Position numbers and translations under genes: made by a program
Part shown: positions 30,401 to 38,975 of the stretch, piece after piece
Position numbering within the stretch: position 1 is the stretch's first letter
How the letters are laid out: the number at the start of each line of letters is the position of its first letter
The notes under the pieces: model-generated
Database searches by the model: none
What the model was told of the DNA's origin: nothing
Seen by the model: only the letters and a program-made list of their open reading frames with translations
Assembly: GCA_947589735.1 (NCBI GenBank)
Contig: CANQCR010000005.1
Location: 31,001 to 95,000 of the forward strand
Length of the DNA stretch: 64,000 bases
Source of the DNA: an uncultured Bacilli bacterium
Lineage (GTDB): Bacteria; Bacillota_I; Bacilli_A; RF39; UBA660
Direction: 5' to 3'

Positions 30401-32058
30401 TCAAATTATCGGAACATAGTTTAACAATTTCTAAAGAAGTCCTTGGTAGTGATGGCGATCAAGACAAGGTTTGGAATTTTATAGTTAAGTTTACTCCTCA
30501 AGAGGGTGTTACACTATCGGATAGCTATCCAATTACGAGTGGTAATTTTGTATCTGAAATAGTGCCATCAAATGATGCATATATAAAGTTACAACATAAT
30601 AGTGATGGTACAAGTAGTGCCCATGTAACACTAAAACATGGTCAATCTTTGACAATTAATAATTTGCCACAAGGAACGCAGTATGAAGTGGTAGAAGAAG
30701 AAGCTAATACTGATGGATATGTTACTTGGACAACAGGCCAAGAAAAAGGCACACTTATTGATACTGATACATTTATGGTTAAGTACAATAATAAAAAGCC
30801 ATCAAAACATTCTTTAACAATATCTAAAGAAGTAGCCGGTGGAGCCGGAGATAAGAATAAAGAATGGACTTTTGAAATAACTTTAACACCGGATGATCAT
30901 ATAACATTATTAGATGAATATTTATATGATGGATCTAAAACAGGTCTAATTGCATTTGCAAAACAAAGTGACGGTAGTAGTGTTGGAACAATTACTTTAA
31001 AACATAATCAAACAGTTACTATTAATGGTTTGCCAGAAAAGACGACTTACCGTGTTAGAGAAAAAGAAGCTAATCAAGACGAATATATAACTCATGTAAC
31101 TGATGAAGATGGCATATTAAATGATGATGTAAAAGTATCATATAAGAATACAAAATTATCAAAACACAATATTATCATTAGTAAAGAAGTATTTGGTAAT
31201 TTAGGCAATAAAGAAAAAGAGTGGACGTTTAAAATAAAGCTTGTAGCGCCAAGTATCAAAAAATTAGATAAAAAATATGCCTATGTTTTGACAAAGAAAG
31301 TTGTTCAAGATGATATTGAAACTGAAGAAGTTGAAGAGGTTGAAGAACTTGAAGAAGGAACAATCGATGTCGTAGAAAAAGATGGTTATAATGAGGCTAC
31401 TATAAAATTAAAACATAATGAAAAAATAGAAATAAAGGATTTGCCAGAAGGTACGGAATATGAAGTAACCGAAGAAGAAGCTAATCAAGACGACTATGTA
31501 ACTATTACTACGGAAAACACTAAAGGAATCTTAAATGGTGATACTCCATTAGTTAAGTTTAGTAATAAAAATTATTCAAAGCATAGTATCAGTATTGAGA
31601 AAAAACTAGAAGGAACTAATGTTGAATCCGAAAGAGAATGGACCTTTAAAATTACTTTAAAACCAGATAAAGATGCCCCATTTAAAGAAGCATATGCATA
31701 TACCGGTCTTGATGAAGATGGCATAATTAATTTTACGCCAACAGATGATGAAGAAGCATATGAAGGAACAATTACCTTAAAAGGTGGCGATAAAATTGTT
31801 ATAGAAGATATACCTTATGATACTTTATATGAGGTAATTGAAGAAGAAGCTAATCAAGATAAATATCAAACAACTTATACCGACAACGAAGGAATAGTTA
31901 ATGATGATATTGTCGTAACTATAACAAATAAAAGAAATATTGAAATCCCATTAACTGGAGATCAAATAAAGAAGTTTATAATTATTTTTGAGATGGCTTT
32001 AATCACTCTTTTAAGTGGTATACTTCTATGTAGAAAATTTCTAAAGAGTAAGTGCTAG
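24442..32058 (+). CDS. giant surface protein: signal peptide, vWA (MIDAS) domain, eight isopeptide-type Ig-like repeats, LPXTG-like (IPLTG) anchor
   Basis: TVIVIDNSGSMYSN MIDAS; repeated (S)KEV.G...EKEWTF...LKHGE.VTI..(I/L)P.GT.Y.V.EE.AN; C-terminal IPLTGDQIKKFIIIFEMALITLLSGILLCRKFLKSKC. Confidence 0.9.
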   Translation: MNNIKKISLKILVLTICISLAVISFGNKSLLTMMGFINNKSYSSSNFNRISDPSTMDSYQNLLLSDADGSRYAGRIWSDKSVFTNDLTLDMATDGYDGKVKLNTDFLNVFSALGSSQAWIGLPPTKTVIVIDNSGSMYSNNKTDWSKTRMDKTVSAVNESIDKLMRAGAFNEVSVVLFGNSGKNGVKDGDYHTATTIVPMGHYEVSDDEEQPYHYLDAGWAEAGVTDYTQFSEPIKDPSHANTAGGFVFVDKRYVNDTFKVDENIRLTDNGIKRYDTYRNGTTNINAGTYAAFKALLQEETKVKVAGITFNYIPSVVVLSDGAATDMLEGSWSNPTLQAMGFTNDRGNKKASYIKAFEDPQGTWTWDWNMYIDLIEKDGVPTLEQIGYGDGTLTDGHIKDSNPGAVGEQKLKEFANEVRSSQAAIILTTILNGSYMRAQVEKKFGGNCKFYTVSVDMNNPEEVKLPDPEEWFSGTANYTINTSSVLMNPNDYFNTDWLKEKGYIKQDADVNNLKDDDIVYEPYTVGYEIISAIIDAINAYDEFKNDSNSYDDRGKINKYVIYDEAKGLWDDMKDERATVNGVEYDATVPIGHNHSNAYFVSERKDVSFDNLDPGDTANNPYGLSNADLEYDYVTKSYYASSKEEAADKIAETFDAIVEDIVSSAFEPISGINDIGIEDSMTFMDPLGQYMDVKNKAITVSGETYDMGLLLFGKIHGITKTAVYDYNFNIKHRGPSHDSEDLSLPFEMGWYNKDGEFLGTSGSWDNGDTYYVDSETVRKYVPNLLEEGSMTDQQKNTIYTLYRFIEDSRNDEVHNPCYNDKKVKYKLSDIRIWVEDTENFEDENNDAAIDLGFDRAIYVNIPVSALPIEVANITIGTDGFVSSYTTNLGNKTITTPFRLFYGVGLQDSIFTDDGLNVDMAKISPEYLQKNKIGDVVYFYSNYYSNTLYKDYVTDTSAERTRGDAVLSFSPNETNRFYMYQNPLPLYSLGADDGDLETNGTYKDVPLLTDDEFNVFKATHQKITDAQTLSPDKWYYVILDYYLPGRKDLVHVAVSRLGKEFGSGIAGGSIEAGNYLAWYDEVNDTWVQYDQGKEKPSGDNWVIATRPGGLRVGDMAQSLRPKTTNRTSTAYNYYLPTISATTGTTSNDSNIIINSYLGNNGRLEVNDSLLFMTKEVETNEVGKQKIDNNKEFNFSVKLDDHEGDFEALKMYKNPYSNEWQLRLKTIDILTDNGGFLQNANNDLTVYRKNNGRSYYVYIGTNKAKSVSDENVFRLYQAPDSEDYVELTLSGMTTYVENPDEISSSLKTDLNKYKKYDDEHTLGSLDFWVKKAYLIPVIEVENGTWDGTTSGYDSLDEFVIAHLNPYSYGASELSSPYATQTAFLTQKVYFGYSDDKKPGDKPEGWTDDDWKNQEVNVAHITLKNNEGLMFSGLNSDSTYEIEELLTESEHREGYFFDRIHLAEKDTATIEGTKVIGQVNDNYFDEVDYINTFYAPVDLTIQKNVVGALADQEKEWTFDISLTPNTNVTLEDSYETLKHKANGEDETGSISLMKQPSGNYTGSVTLKHGEKITLKGIPQNTQYEVTETLANRDDYVTTAVNAKGTLVDNETSVTFENAKYSKHDIVLSKEVLGALGDQEKEWAFNINFTPQENIPFAKSYAYLGSKDGMMELTDNHDGSYTGTISLKHNESVTIKNIPEGTSYEIVEKDASQDGYITLKNNETGLLKDEPSVNVKFTNIKYSRHQLKLEKIVTGGAGDKEKEWTFKVTFTPAEDVIFDTTYHYVGGHAANGVTDHADGDLHLTKQGDSYTGTIKLKHGESVTIENIPERTKYKVEEVEANQEKYYTMATLNTEGELTKDLETVRFTNTKLSKHDITISKKVTGAWADEEKEWTFKIILKPLEYVILDKEYQFDGTKSGKISFTSNTDGTYTGEVLLKHNDTVTIKGLPEETKYKVEEEEANTDGYTTRVTGDVEGTLTYGKDNPSISFNNIKLSEHSLTISKEVLGSDGDQDKVWNFIVKFTPQEGVTLSDSYPITSGNFVSEIVPSNDAYIKLQHNSDGTSSAHVTLKHGQSLTINNLPQGTQYEVVEEEANTDGYVTWTTGQEKGTLIDTDTFMVKYNNKKPSKHSLTISKEVAGGAGDKNKEWTFEITLTPDDHITLLDEYLYDGSKTGLIAFAKQSDGSSVGTITLKHNQTVTINGLPEKTTYRVREKEANQDEYITHVTDEDGILNDDVKVSYKNTKLSKHNIIISKEVFGNLGNKEKEWTFKIKLVAPSIKKLDKKYAYVLTKKVVQDDIETEEVEEVEELEEGTIDVVEKDGYNEATIKLKHNEKIEIKDLPEGTEYEVTEEEANQDDYVTITTENTKGILNGDTPLVKFSNKNYSKHSISIEKKLEGTNVESEREWTFKITLKPDKDAPFKEAYAYTGLDEDGIINFTPTDDEEAYEGTITLKGGDKIVIEDIPYDTLYEVIEEEANQDKYQTTYTDNEGIVNDDIVVTITNKRNIEIPLTGDQIKKFIIIFEMALITLLSGILLCRKFLKSKC
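28915..31938 (+). repeat. eight divergent protein-level tandem repeats of about 120-140 aa each
   Basis: Repeat starts at LTIQKNVVGALADQEKEW, IVLSKEVLGALGDQEKEW, LKLEKIVTGGAGDKEKEW, ITISKKVTGAWADEEKEW, LTISKEVLGSDGDQDKVW, LTISKEVAGGAGDKNKEW, IIISKEVFGNLGNKEKEW, ISIEKKLEGTNVESEREW. Confidence 0.9.
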
Positions 32059-32100
32059 ATATTAATCAAATGATTAAAATCACACTTACTTTTATCAAAT

Positions 32101-32130
32101 GAAAAGAAAACAGTTGATGTTTTCTTTTTT
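32101..32130 (+). terminator. intrinsic terminator
   Basis: GAAAAGAAAAC-AGTTGAT-GTTTTCTTTTTT. Confidence 0.75.
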
Positions 32131-32194
32131 ATGTTGGTTATGTTTGTGGAATGATAAATTTTATAGTATAATATTAAGTGATTAAGGAGGGCCT

Positions 32195-33184
32195 ATGGAA
32201 AGTTTATTTGGACGTTTAACGGAGTTAGTTAAAGACTATAACAAAATTATTATTGCTAGTCATAAGAATCCTGATCTTGATGCTTTAGGATCAAGTTTAG
32301 GATTAAGTTCTATTTTTAATGCAATGGGTAAAAAGACATATATTTTTATTGATCCAGATAGTGATGAAAATAACAATACCGTTAAGCAAGCTTTATCATT
32401 AGTTCCTAACTTTAATTATGTAAGTGAGAAGAACTATAGTAAGTTAGTTAGTGATAAAACGTTATTAGTTGTCTTAGATGTACATCAACAAGAGCGGATT
32501 GTTTGTCCTAAATTGGTTGATGAAATATCTGATAAGGTTGTTTTAGATCATCATATTAAGATGGGTAATTATATTCGGGAAACAGAGATTTTTTATATTG
32601 ATTCATCTTTATCAAGTGTTGTTGAATTAATTGCCTTTTATAGTAAAAATATGAGTATTCCCATTAGTCCAGTAGTAGCGTCTATTATGCTTGCTGGTAT
32701 GGAAATTGATACAAATGGTTTTAATGTTAAAATAACGGAGAAAACTTTTGAAGCCGCCGCTTATCTCATCTCTTTAGGAGCAGACCCCATTGTTAAACAA
32801 AACCTTTTGAAAGAGAGTAAAGATGAGTTTTTAAGAAAAGCTGATTATATTAAGAGTAGTTATATCTATGATAAAGATATGGCTATCTGTCTTCTTTATG
32901 CGACATCCACAACCCCAGAAGAGTTAGCTGAAATAAGTGAAGAATTACTTAATTTTGATGGCGTTAAAGCTAGTTTCACTATTGGCCAATTAGGTAAAAA
33001 ATTAGTTGGCATTAGTGCGCGTAGTATTGGTGATGTTGATGTCTGTGAAGTAATGAAACGTTTAGGCGGTGGAGGTCACACCAATACGGCCGCTGTTCAA
33101 GTCGAAAACACGACAATCAAAGCATTAGAGAAAGCTTTAAAGAAAGTGCTAGGTGAAATAAAAGATGAAGATAATCTTGCTTGA
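32195..33184 (+). CDS. DHH/DHHA1 phosphoesterase, GdpP-like without N-terminal membrane/PAS/GGDEF domains
   Basis: HKNPDLDALGSSLGL, VVLDHHIKMGNYI, DSSLSSVVELI, GMEIDTNGF, GGGGHTNTAAVQ; directly upstream of rplI-dnaB as gdpP is in Bacillus. Confidence 0.85.
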   Translation: MESLFGRLTELVKDYNKIIIASHKNPDLDALGSSLGLSSIFNAMGKKTYIFIDPDSDENNNTVKQALSLVPNFNYVSEKNYSKLVSDKTLLVVLDVHQQERIVCPKLVDEISDKVVLDHHIKMGNYIRETEIFYIDSSLSSVVELIAFYSKNMSIPISPVVASIMLAGMEIDTNGFNVKITEKTFEAAAYLISLGADPIVKQNLLKESKDEFLRKADYIKSSYIYDKDMAICLLYATSTTPEELAEISEELLNFDGVKASFTIGQLGKKLVGISARSIGDVDVCEVMKRLGGGGHTNTAAVQVENTTIKALEKALKKVLGEIKDEDNLA

Positions 33185-33602
33185 TGATGTTAAAAAACAA
33201 GGTAAAAAGGACGATATTATCGATGTAGCTGATGGCTATGCTAATTATTTAATTAAGGCCGGTCAAGCTGTTCCAGCAACTGGAGCGGGTGTTAACCGCC
33301 TAAACCGGGAAAATGAAGAAAAAAAGCAGGCAATGGATGCTTTAATTAAAAAGTGTGAACAAATTAAAGCTAAATTGGAAAAAGAAGAACTAAAGTTTAA
33401 AGTTAAAACCGGTGAGATGGACCGTGTTTTTGGTAGCGTTAGTGCAAAACAAATTGCTAGCGAACTAGTAAGTAAAGGTTATGAAATAGATAAAAAACAA
33501 GTTCATATTAACACCCCCTTGTCAACCTTAGGCTATCATAATGTTGATATTGAACTACATAAAAAAGTTATAGCTAAAATAAGAGTTGAATTAGTGAAGT
33601 AG
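33165..33602 (+). CDS. rplI: 50S ribosomal protein L9
   Basis: MKIILLDDVKKQGKKDDIIDVADGYANYLI. Confidence 0.97.
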   Translation: MKIILLDDVKKQGKKDDIIDVADGYANYLIKAGQAVPATGAGVNRLNRENEEKKQAMDALIKKCEQIKAKLEKEELKFKVKTGEMDRVFGSVSAKQIASELVSKGYEIDKKQVHINTPLSTLGYHNVDIELHKKVIAKIRVELVK

Positions 33603-33612
33603 GAGGTGTTTT

Positions 33613-34968
33613 ATGCCTGAGAAAACAATACCCCATAATACCGAAGCTGAACAATCAGTAATAGGATCAATGTTTTTAACTAAAAAAGCTTTACAAAAAG
33701 CTGTTGAAGGTTTAACTAGTGATGATTTTTATATTGATGCTCACAGTAAAATTTTTACGTGTATAAAGTATTTAAATGATAAAAAAGTTCCCATTGATTT
33801 AACAACGGTTAGTGAAGAGTTGAATCACCGCCATTTACTAGAACAGGTTGGCAATATCGAATACTTAGTTCAAATTATTAATGATGTTCCAACGACCGCT
33901 AATATTGATGAATATATTAAGATTGTTTCAGAAAAAGCGATTTTAAGACGTTTAATTGATGAAGCTACTAGTATTGTTCAAGATAGTTATAATGTTGGTA
34001 GGGATATTACGGACTTTTTATATGAGGCTAGTAAAAAGATTAGTGATGTGTCTGATGGAATTAAAACAACCGAGTTTAAGCCTATTAAAGAAGTATTGGA
34101 AAAAACCCAAGCTGATATTGAGTTTTTAGCTGCTAATAAAAAAGATGTTACCGGTATTCCAACAGGCTTTTATGATTTAGACCGCCTAACAACCGGATGG
34201 CATCCACATCAATTTATCATTATTGCTGCTCGTCCCGGTATGGGAAAGACAGCTATTGCTCTAAATATGGCAACGCATATGGCGATTAATGCTAAAAAAT
34301 CTGTAGCTGTTTTCAACATGGAGATGGGTGCAGAACAACTAGCGACGCGTATGTTATCATCAGTAGGACAAATTACAGGTGATAAATTAAAGACGGGTAA
34401 TCTTGAACACGATGATTGGAAAAAGCTTAATGAAGCTATTAGTAAATTAGCTAAGACAAATCTTTTTATTGATGATAGTGCCGGTCAAACCGTGTCAGAG
34501 ATTATGTCTAAATGTCGGCGTTTAAAAAGTTCAGAAGCTGGTCTTGATATTGTTATTATCGATTATTTAACATTGATTCAAAGTGCTACTAAAGGTGGAT
34601 CTAATGGTCAAAATAGGCAACAAGAAGTTGCTGAGATATCAAGAGCGTTAAAGACAATGGCAATGGACTTAGATATTCCGGTTATTGCTCTATCCCAATT
34701 ATCTCGTAGTATTGAACAACGTAATGGTGATAAAAAGCCAATGTTAAGTGATTTAAGAGAATCTGGTGCTATTGAACAAGATGCTGACTTTGTTGCTTTC
34801 CTTCATTGTACAGAACAAGAAAAGGAAAAACCTGAAAGTTTAATGCAACTAGTTGTTCGTAAACATCGTAATGGTCCATTAAAAGATATTAACTTATTAT
34901 TTCAAAAATCTATTAGTACGCTTGTTAGTGTAGCTGATAGTGATATTAAAGATACCGAAGAAAAATAG
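33613..34968 (+). CDS. dnaB: replicative DNA helicase DnaB (DnaC in Bacillus)
   Basis: PHNTEAEQSVIGSMF, AARPGMGKTAIALNMA, LSQLSRSIEQR, SDLRESGAIEQDAD. Confidence 0.97.
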   Translation: MPEKTIPHNTEAEQSVIGSMFLTKKALQKAVEGLTSDDFYIDAHSKIFTCIKYLNDKKVPIDLTTVSEELNHRHLLEQVGNIEYLVQIINDVPTTANIDEYIKIVSEKAILRRLIDEATSIVQDSYNVGRDITDFLYEASKKISDVSDGIKTTEFKPIKEVLEKTQADIEFLAANKKDVTGIPTGFYDLDRLTTGWHPHQFIIIAARPGMGKTAIALNMATHMAINAKKSVAVFNMEMGAEQLATRMLSSVGQITGDKLKTGNLEHDDWKKLNEAISKLAKTNLFIDDSAGQTVSEIMSKCRRLKSSEAGLDIVIIDYLTLIQSATKGGSNGQNRQQEVAEISRALKTMAMDLDIPVIALSQLSRSIEQRNGDKKPMLSDLRESGAIEQDADFVAFLHCTEQEKEKPESLMQLVVRKHRNGPLKDINLLFQKSISTLVSVADSDIKDTEEK

Positions 34969-34975
34969 GTGATTT

Positions 34976-36994
34976 ATGAAGAAATATGTTATTTACATAG
35001 TTGTTTTTCTAATTGGAATAGCTGTTTTTTTCTTACAGTTTAACTATGGCAAAAAATATGTTCCACGAAGTTTTTATCAAGTCTATCTTGATAATGAAAA
35101 AATAGGCGTTATTACATCCAAAGAAAAACTTGAAAAACACATTTATGAACAAGGTGAGATTATCCAAAATCAAGTTATTGAATATCAAGCTGATATTGAA
35201 AGAATTGAATCTACACACCAAGTTATGAAAAATGTTTTTACAAGGAAAAACTCATTATATTTAAACTATGTTTATATGACTAATTTAGAAAATATTTATA
35301 ATGAATTATCTTCTTATGTTGACGATGAAGGAAATGCTAAAGAAGGAAAATATGCAAGTTTAAGTAAATTGTATAGAAGTTTTGATGATGAATATCAATC
35401 TGGTAGTAAATTAACGAGTAAAGGTATTAAAAACTTTGAACGTCTTCAAGCTAATTTCGATAATAACATTAAGAATTATCAAAAAGATTTAGTTGATTAT
35501 CTTTATCAAAATAGGGAAAATCTTAATATAACGAGTAGTGAAGCTAGTTATTTAGAAGAGTTCGTTGATAATAATATGATAGATATAACTTATAGTAAAT
35601 ATCTTTATATGAAAAATTATGTTAACGAAAATGAAATATATCTTCATACTACTAACGTTTTAGAACCATTAGGTATTAACATTAAAAAGATTACAACCTA
35701 TGATGATACTTATAGTGATATTGAAGATGTATATAATAAAATTATTGCTAAAAAACCTTGTACCATTGAAGGTTATCAATTTAGAATCAAAGTTAAAGAC
35801 GACGAAGAAGATATGGAATCAGATAGCGAACTCATCGATTTAGATGAAGAGACTTCTAGTGATGAGGAAAATGGCAAAGATATCATTTTATATGTAACAG
35901 ACCCGGATATTTTTAATGATGCTATTGAAGAGGTAACAAAAGTTTTTGTTGGTAACGAAAATTATGAAGCTTATCAAAATGGTACTCAGCCAGAAATTAA
36001 AACCACCGGAACCTTAATTGATAACATTTATCTTGATGATGATATAACTATTAAAAAGACTAATATTTCGGTTAGTGAAAAGATTTATACTGATTCAGCA
36101 AGTCTAGCTAGTTATTTGTTATATGGTGATAATAAAGTATCAAAAACGGTAATGGCTTCATCTAAAGATAGTGTTGATGATGTCGCTTACCGGAATGGTA
36201 TTAGCGTTGAGGAGTTCTTCCTTTCTAATCCAAGCTTTACAAGTGTTGATAATATGTTTTATGATAATCAACCTATTACCATTACTAAATTAGATCCTAA
36301 AATAGAGGTTATTGTTGAAGAATCACAAGTCTTTGATCAAACAATTTACTATGATACGATTGAAAAGGCTGATAAAACGATGACAACAGGATCAGAGTAT
36401 GTTGAACAAACTGGTCAAAATGGTATCATGCGTGTTTCGCAAACCGTTCAAAAAGTAAATGGTGCAGTTGTTAAGACCGATCCTATTAGTAATGAGACCA
36501 TTAAGCCATCGCGTAATAAAATTGTTCGTGTTGGTACGCATAATGTACCAAGTATTGGTAGTGTTCGTAACTGGTTATGGCCAACTAATGCTTATTCGAT
36601 TAGTTCCCGTTTTGGTTGGCGGACTTATCCATTTAACTATAAGAAACGTGAACTTCATAGTGGGGTTGATATTCCAAATAACTATGGCGAACCAGTATAT
36701 GCTTCTAATAATGGTACCATCTATGCTATTAATGATACAAGATATGGTTATGGTAAGCATATTATTATCAATCATAATAATGGTTATTGTACGCTATATG
36801 GTCATATGAGTGGCTTTGCCAAAGGATTAAAGAAAGGTAGCGTTGTTGCTCGGGGTCAGGTAATCGGTTATATTGGACACACTGGTGCGGCAACTGGTAA
36901 TCATGTTCATTTTGAAATTAGAGTTGGAGCAACAACGAGTAAATGTCCAGGTAGTGGTGGCGCTACTAATCCATTACCATATTTAAGGAAGTAA
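34976..36994 (+). CDS. M23-family peptidase with LysM-like and G5-like regions, membrane-anchored
   Basis: C-terminal SSRFGWRTYPF...LHSGVDIPNNYGEPVYASNNGTI...GHTGAATGNHVHFEIRVG; preceding VAYRNGISVEEFFLSNPSF (LysM-like) and QTGQNGIMRVSQTVQKVNGAVV (G5-like). Confidence 0.9.
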   Translation: MKKYVIYIVVFLIGIAVFFLQFNYGKKYVPRSFYQVYLDNEKIGVITSKEKLEKHIYEQGEIIQNQVIEYQADIERIESTHQVMKNVFTRKNSLYLNYVYMTNLENIYNELSSYVDDEGNAKEGKYASLSKLYRSFDDEYQSGSKLTSKGIKNFERLQANFDNNIKNYQKDLVDYLYQNRENLNITSSEASYLEEFVDNNMIDITYSKYLYMKNYVNENEIYLHTTNVLEPLGINIKKITTYDDTYSDIEDVYNKIIAKKPCTIEGYQFRIKVKDDEEDMESDSELIDLDEETSSDEENGKDIILYVTDPDIFNDAIEEVTKVFVGNENYEAYQNGTQPEIKTTGTLIDNIYLDDDITIKKTNISVSEKIYTDSASLASYLLYGDNKVSKTVMASSKDSVDDVAYRNGISVEEFFLSNPSFTSVDNMFYDNQPITITKLDPKIEVIVEESQVFDQTIYYDTIEKADKTMTTGSEYVEQTGQNGIMRVSQTVQKVNGAVVKTDPISNETIKPSRNKIVRVGTHNVPSIGSVRNWLWPTNAYSISSRFGWRTYPFNYKKRELHSGVDIPNNYGEPVYASNNGTIYAINDTRYGYGKHIIINHNNGYCTLYGHMSGFAKGLKKGSVVARGQVIGYIGHTGAATGNHVHFEIRVGATTSKCPGSGGATNPLPYLRK

Positions 36995-36998
36995 TGTT

Positions 36999-37757
36999 AT
37001 GCAAGTATGTGTTTTAGCAAGTGGAAGTAAAGGAAACTGTACCTATATTGGGGCTGGGAGTCATAAAATCCTTGTTGATATAGGTACTTCTTCTTTAAGT
37101 ATTGAAAAAAAATTAAAAGCTTTAGGTGTTAATCCTAGTGAGATTGATAGTGTTTTTATAACTCATGCTCACACGGATCACGTATCAGGCGTAAGTGTCT
37201 TTTATAAGAAGTATCATCCGCATATCTATATGTCTGATGCGATATGCAAAGAAGCCAATTTAAAGGTTGATTATACTAATCTAAATGAATCAATTGATTT
37301 AGATGGCCTCATCATCACACCGGTTCCAACTAGTCATGATGCTTCTGATGCCAGAGGATATATCTTTGAATATGAAGGCAAGAGTGTTGTCTATATGACC
37401 GATACAGGATATATTAGTGAAAAATATTATAAGTTACTTACTAATAGAACAGTCTATGTTATGGAAAGTAATCATGACATTGAACTTTTGATGAATAATG
37501 AACATTATCCACATCAAGTTAAAATGCGCATTTTAGGTGATAGTGGTCACTTATCTAATAAAGATTCATCTTTGTATCTATCGAAGTTTATCGGTAATGA
37601 TACTAAAAAAGTTTTTTTAGCGCACCTTAGTGAACAAAACAATACGAAAGAGATGGCCTATAATAGTTTAAAAGAAACTTTAAAAAGGAAACATATTTCT
37701 TTTGATGATATCAGTATTACTGATCAAAGGGAAGCATCCGAATTGGTGGAAGTATGA
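36999..37757 (+). CDS. walJ: MBL-fold metallohydrolase, WalJ/YycJ-like
   Basis: VLASGSKGNCTYIG, FITHAHTDHVSG, MTDTGYI, ESNHD, LSNKDSSLYL; followed by rlmH. Confidence 0.9.
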   Translation: MQVCVLASGSKGNCTYIGAGSHKILVDIGTSSLSIEKKLKALGVNPSEIDSVFITHAHTDHVSGVSVFYKKYHPHIYMSDAICKEANLKVDYTNLNESIDLDGLIITPVPTSHDASDARGYIFEYEGKSVVYMTDTGYISEKYYKLLTNRTVYVMESNHDIELLMNNEHYPHQVKMRILGDSGHLSNKDSSLYLSKFIGNDTKKVFLAHLSEQNNTKEMAYNSLKETLKRKHISFDDISITDQREASELVEV

Positions 37758-38206
37758 TAAAAATATTATGTGTTGGTAAAATTAAAGAAGCTTTTTATCG
37801 TGACGCTATAAATGAATATCTAAAAAGATTAGGAAAATATACGAAAATTGAAGTTATTGAATGCAAAGACTATAGCGATAATAATGATAAAGTTTTAGAG
37901 CGTGAAAAAGAAGAATTAGAAAAATATATTAGCGATAAAGATTATGTTATTACGCTTGAAATTGAAGGCGAGATGTTATCCTCACCTGCTTTAGCGCAAA
38001 AATTAGATAGCCTTTATTTAACATGTTCTAATATATGCTTTGTTATTGGTGGATCTTTGGGATTTCACGATGATATTAAAAAGAGGAGTGACTATGCTCT
38101 TTCTTTTTCTAAACTTACTTTTCCGCATCAATTATTTCGTGTTATATTATTAGAACAAATCTACCGAGCTTTTAAAATTAATAATAATGAGCCCTATCAT
38201 AAATAG
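37754..38206 (+). CDS. rlmH: 23S rRNA (pseudouridine1915-N3)-methyltransferase RlmH
   Basis: FVIGGSLGFHDDIKKRSDYALSFSKLTFPHQLFRVILLEQIYRAFKI...EPYHK. Confidence 0.97.
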   Translation: MIKILCVGKIKEAFYRDAINEYLKRLGKYTKIEVIECKDYSDNNDKVLEREKEELEKYISDKDYVITLEIEGEMLSSPALAQKLDSLYLTCSNICFVIGGSLGFHDDIKKRSDYALSFSKLTFPHQLFRVILLEQIYRAFKINNNEPYHK

Positions 38207-38269
38207 TTCGTATGTTTTATTTTAAAAATAATTAAAGTATGATATGATATAGATAGTAGGAGGTAGTAT

Positions 38270-38902
38270 ATGAAAAGATGTAGAGCATGCAGTAGCCAGG
38301 TAGCTGATACAGCAAATAATTGTCCAAATTGTGGTAGCGCTGATTTAGAAGTTATGGCTATGCCACAACAACCATATTATGATCAATCAATGATGAATGG
38401 GGGTCAACCTCAAGTACAACCAATGATGAATGGAGGATATCCACAAGCACCAGTTAATGGTGCACAGCCAATGATGGGAGGATATCCACAAGATCAAGGT
38501 CAATCTCAAAAGGGAATGACTTATTCTGTTGTATATATGGTCATTTTAGGGTTGTTTTTAATTACTAATATTAGAAAGTTATCTGATGGTTTCAACGTTG
38601 GAACTTTAATTGACGTTGCTTTATTTGAATCGACTATTGTTTTAGTGGCTATGCGAAAGAAAGCTGGACGGATTCTTGCTATGATTCAATCAGCATTGCA
38701 AACATTTAATGGTATCTTAATCGGTATTTTAGCTATTATTGGTGGCGAAACTATCAAAGAAGTTGCTAATCAAATATTAGCAATAGATGGCTCAGGAACA
38801 TATATTATTACTGTTTTTGTTGCTTCTTCTATTCTCTCAATTGCCTTTGGTGTTTGTTCATTTATCTATTTCAAGAAAAGAGCTTCAATGTATACAAAAT
38901 AG
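38270..38902 (+). CDS. zinc-ribbon, PQG-rich membrane protein
   Basis: MKRCRACSSQVADTANNCPNCGSAD, repeats (M)MNGG/PQ, then TM helices. Confidence 0.7.
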   Translation: MKRCRACSSQVADTANNCPNCGSADLEVMAMPQQPYYDQSMMNGGQPQVQPMMNGGYPQAPVNGAQPMMGGYPQDQGQSQKGMTYSVVYMVILGLFLITNIRKLSDGFNVGTLIDVALFESTIVLVAMRKKAGRILAMIQSALQTFNGILIGILAIIGGETIKEVANQILAIDGSGTYIITVFVASSILSIAFGVCSFIYFKKRASMYTK

Positions 38903-38920
38903 TGAATAATCACTATTTTT
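38897..38920 (+). terminator. intrinsic terminator
   Basis: AAATAGTGA-ATAA-TCACTATTTTT. Confidence 0.7.
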
Positions 38921-38975
38921 CTTTTTCTTGTATAAAATCAAAGAATGTTTATCAATATATAGTAGGTGATGACAG

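Noticed and set aside
38925-38975. Sigma-F promoter upstream of spoIIR
   Set aside because: A GTATA exists near 38932 but the -10 does not match GGNNANANT; too weak to claim.
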